Shown in pieces: positions 26,919 through 27,710 of a DNA stretch of 27,710 nt; within the stretch, counting starts at the first letter, position 1; each line of letters opens with the position of its first letter. The stretch is taken from assembly GCA_900128395.1 (NCBI GenBank), contig LT649412.1, positions 1 through 27,710 of the forward strand. The letters run 5' to 3'. Origin of the DNA: Stramenopiles sp. TOSAG23-2 (taxonomy: Eukaryota > Sar). The position numbers were made by a program, and so were the translations under genes. The notes under the pieces are model-generated. The model had not been told where the DNA came from, did not search any database, and saw only the letters and a list, made by a program, of their open reading frames with translations.

Positions 26919-27316
26919 ATTATGATATAATGTAATAATGATAATAATAATTCATAATACTTTTGGTATAGTTATTAGTATACTGGTATATAGAAATGTC
27001 TACTATTTCTTCTTTTCCCAACAAACTACTTCCATCATCCATCACCATTAAAAAACACACATTTGTTGTAATAATAATTCTAAATAATAAATATTTATAC
27101 ATCGATCGATATTTATTTAATGAGAAGAATCGTAGAAACAATATAAAATAGATATCATAACATTATATACATCAAAATAATAATTTTCCGGTTGCTGCTG
27201 TATATATATATAGATATAATAACATTCAGTGGGACATATTGTAAAATAAAAAAGAAAATATACAAACACGAGGTGGTATAATAAATAATAGTAAATTAAA
27301 GAAAAGGGATAGAAAA
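26919..27316. other. AT-rich 5' flank of SRP9
   Basis: TAATAA-type simple sequence near 26930-26960 and AT runs near 27200-27215. It is presumably the SRP9 promoter and 5' UTR. Nothing else was seen. Confidence 0.55.
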
Positions 27317-27550
27317 ATGGTGTATATACGTGAATTTGATAGTTTTGTAGCACAAGCAAAAACATTATATGAACAAAATCCAAGTAAAGTTAGATATTCA
27401 ATGAAATATCGACATTGTGATGGTATGATTGTATTAAAGATAACAGATGATAAGAAATGTTTAAAGTATCAAACAGAGAAAGCAGAAGATTTAAAACGTG
27501 TGGAAGAGTTTAATTTAAATATTATGGGTACAATGGCAACACCGAAATAA
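27317..27550 (+). CDS. SRP9: Signal recognition particle subunit SRP9
   Basis: A complete 77-residue protein (human SRP9 is 86). It has the family layout: an N-terminal helix (FDSFVAQAKTLYEQNPSKVR), the strand motif KYRHCDGMIVLKITDD, CLKYQTEKAEDLKRVEEF and a short C-terminal helix (NLNIMGTMATPK). SRP9 pairs with SRP14, binds the Alu domain of SRP RNA and slows translation while ribosomes are delivered to the ER membrane. The conserved KYRH-DG-KxTDD and CL-Y-T--A-D core makes the call firm. It uses the first ATG, with purine-rich leader AGAAAA. A degenerate 3'-flank motif (TTACTCAT, then TTCCTACTC) lies about 100 bases after the stop at 27650. Confidence 0.95.
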   Translation: MVYIREFDSFVAQAKTLYEQNPSKVRYSMKYRHCDGMIVLKITDDKKCLKYQTEKAEDLKRVEEFNLNIMGTMATPK

Positions 27551-27710
27551 TAAATGTTACATATCCAACACAAAATAAAAATATTATATAAAATATCGTG
27601 AATAAAACTTTATATATAATAATTTACACGCACAATTTATTGTTTTAATTTACTCATGATAATTCCTACTCTTCAAAAGAATACAATAACTGAAATAATC
27701 TATCTCACAC

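Overview
The window is nuclear DNA of an AT-rich eukaryotic microbe (a protist). Two housekeeping genes anchor this: the spliceosomal GTPase Snu114/EFTUD2 and the signal recognition particle subunit SRP9. A clear axonemal dynein heavy-chain relic shows that the organism has, or its ancestors had, cilia. The standard genetic code fits, since the recognised genes end in TAA or TGA. Coding sequence is full of asparagine, serine and lysine runs. Introns are rare: only one is convincing (140 bp, GTAAGT...TAG, in the ankyrin gene), while a 5.8-kb and a 3.0-kb gene are uninterrupted. I cannot name the lineage from the sequence.

Layout: (1) 255-6032(-), a 1925-residue protein with a PH-like N-terminus, leucine-rich repeats (LRRs) and a MyTH4-FERM tail but no motor. 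(2) 6613-7527(+), a coiled-coil protein. (3) 7786-10827(-), Snu114/EFTUD2. (4) 11498-12766(+), an armadillo-repeat protein. (5) 13203-15362(-), a disordered protein with repeated RPxT motifs. (6) 15500-16830, a relic zone with an IQ-motif exon-like ORF and a broken, internally deleted dynein heavy chain. (7) 17282-18093(+), an ankyrin protein of two exons whose stop codon sits in the loop of a 34-bp perfect inverted repeat. (8) 18495-19175(-), a small three-TM protein with an LRR tail. (9) 19176-20673, gene-poor DNA with direct and tandem repeats. (10) 20674-21969(+), a seven-repeat RCC1 protein with a hydrophobic N-terminus. (11) 22344-23114(-) and 23420-25495(-), two low-complexity proteins; the second carries repeated YSHLRC motifs. 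(12) 25496-27316, gene-poor DNA with a tandem duplication, two small ORFs and a GC-rich island holding a long inverted repeat. (13) 27317-27550(+), SRP9.

The genes alternate strand almost perfectly, so most spacers are either shared promoter regions or shared 3' regions. A short motif, TTCTCTTACTCATA, recurs 18-210 bases downstream of stop codons, on the sense strand of the upstream gene. It is the best candidate here for an undescribed 3'-end signal or dispersed repeat. There is no operon-like pathway; the genes look functionally independent, with a mild bias to cytoskeletal and scaffold-type proteins.
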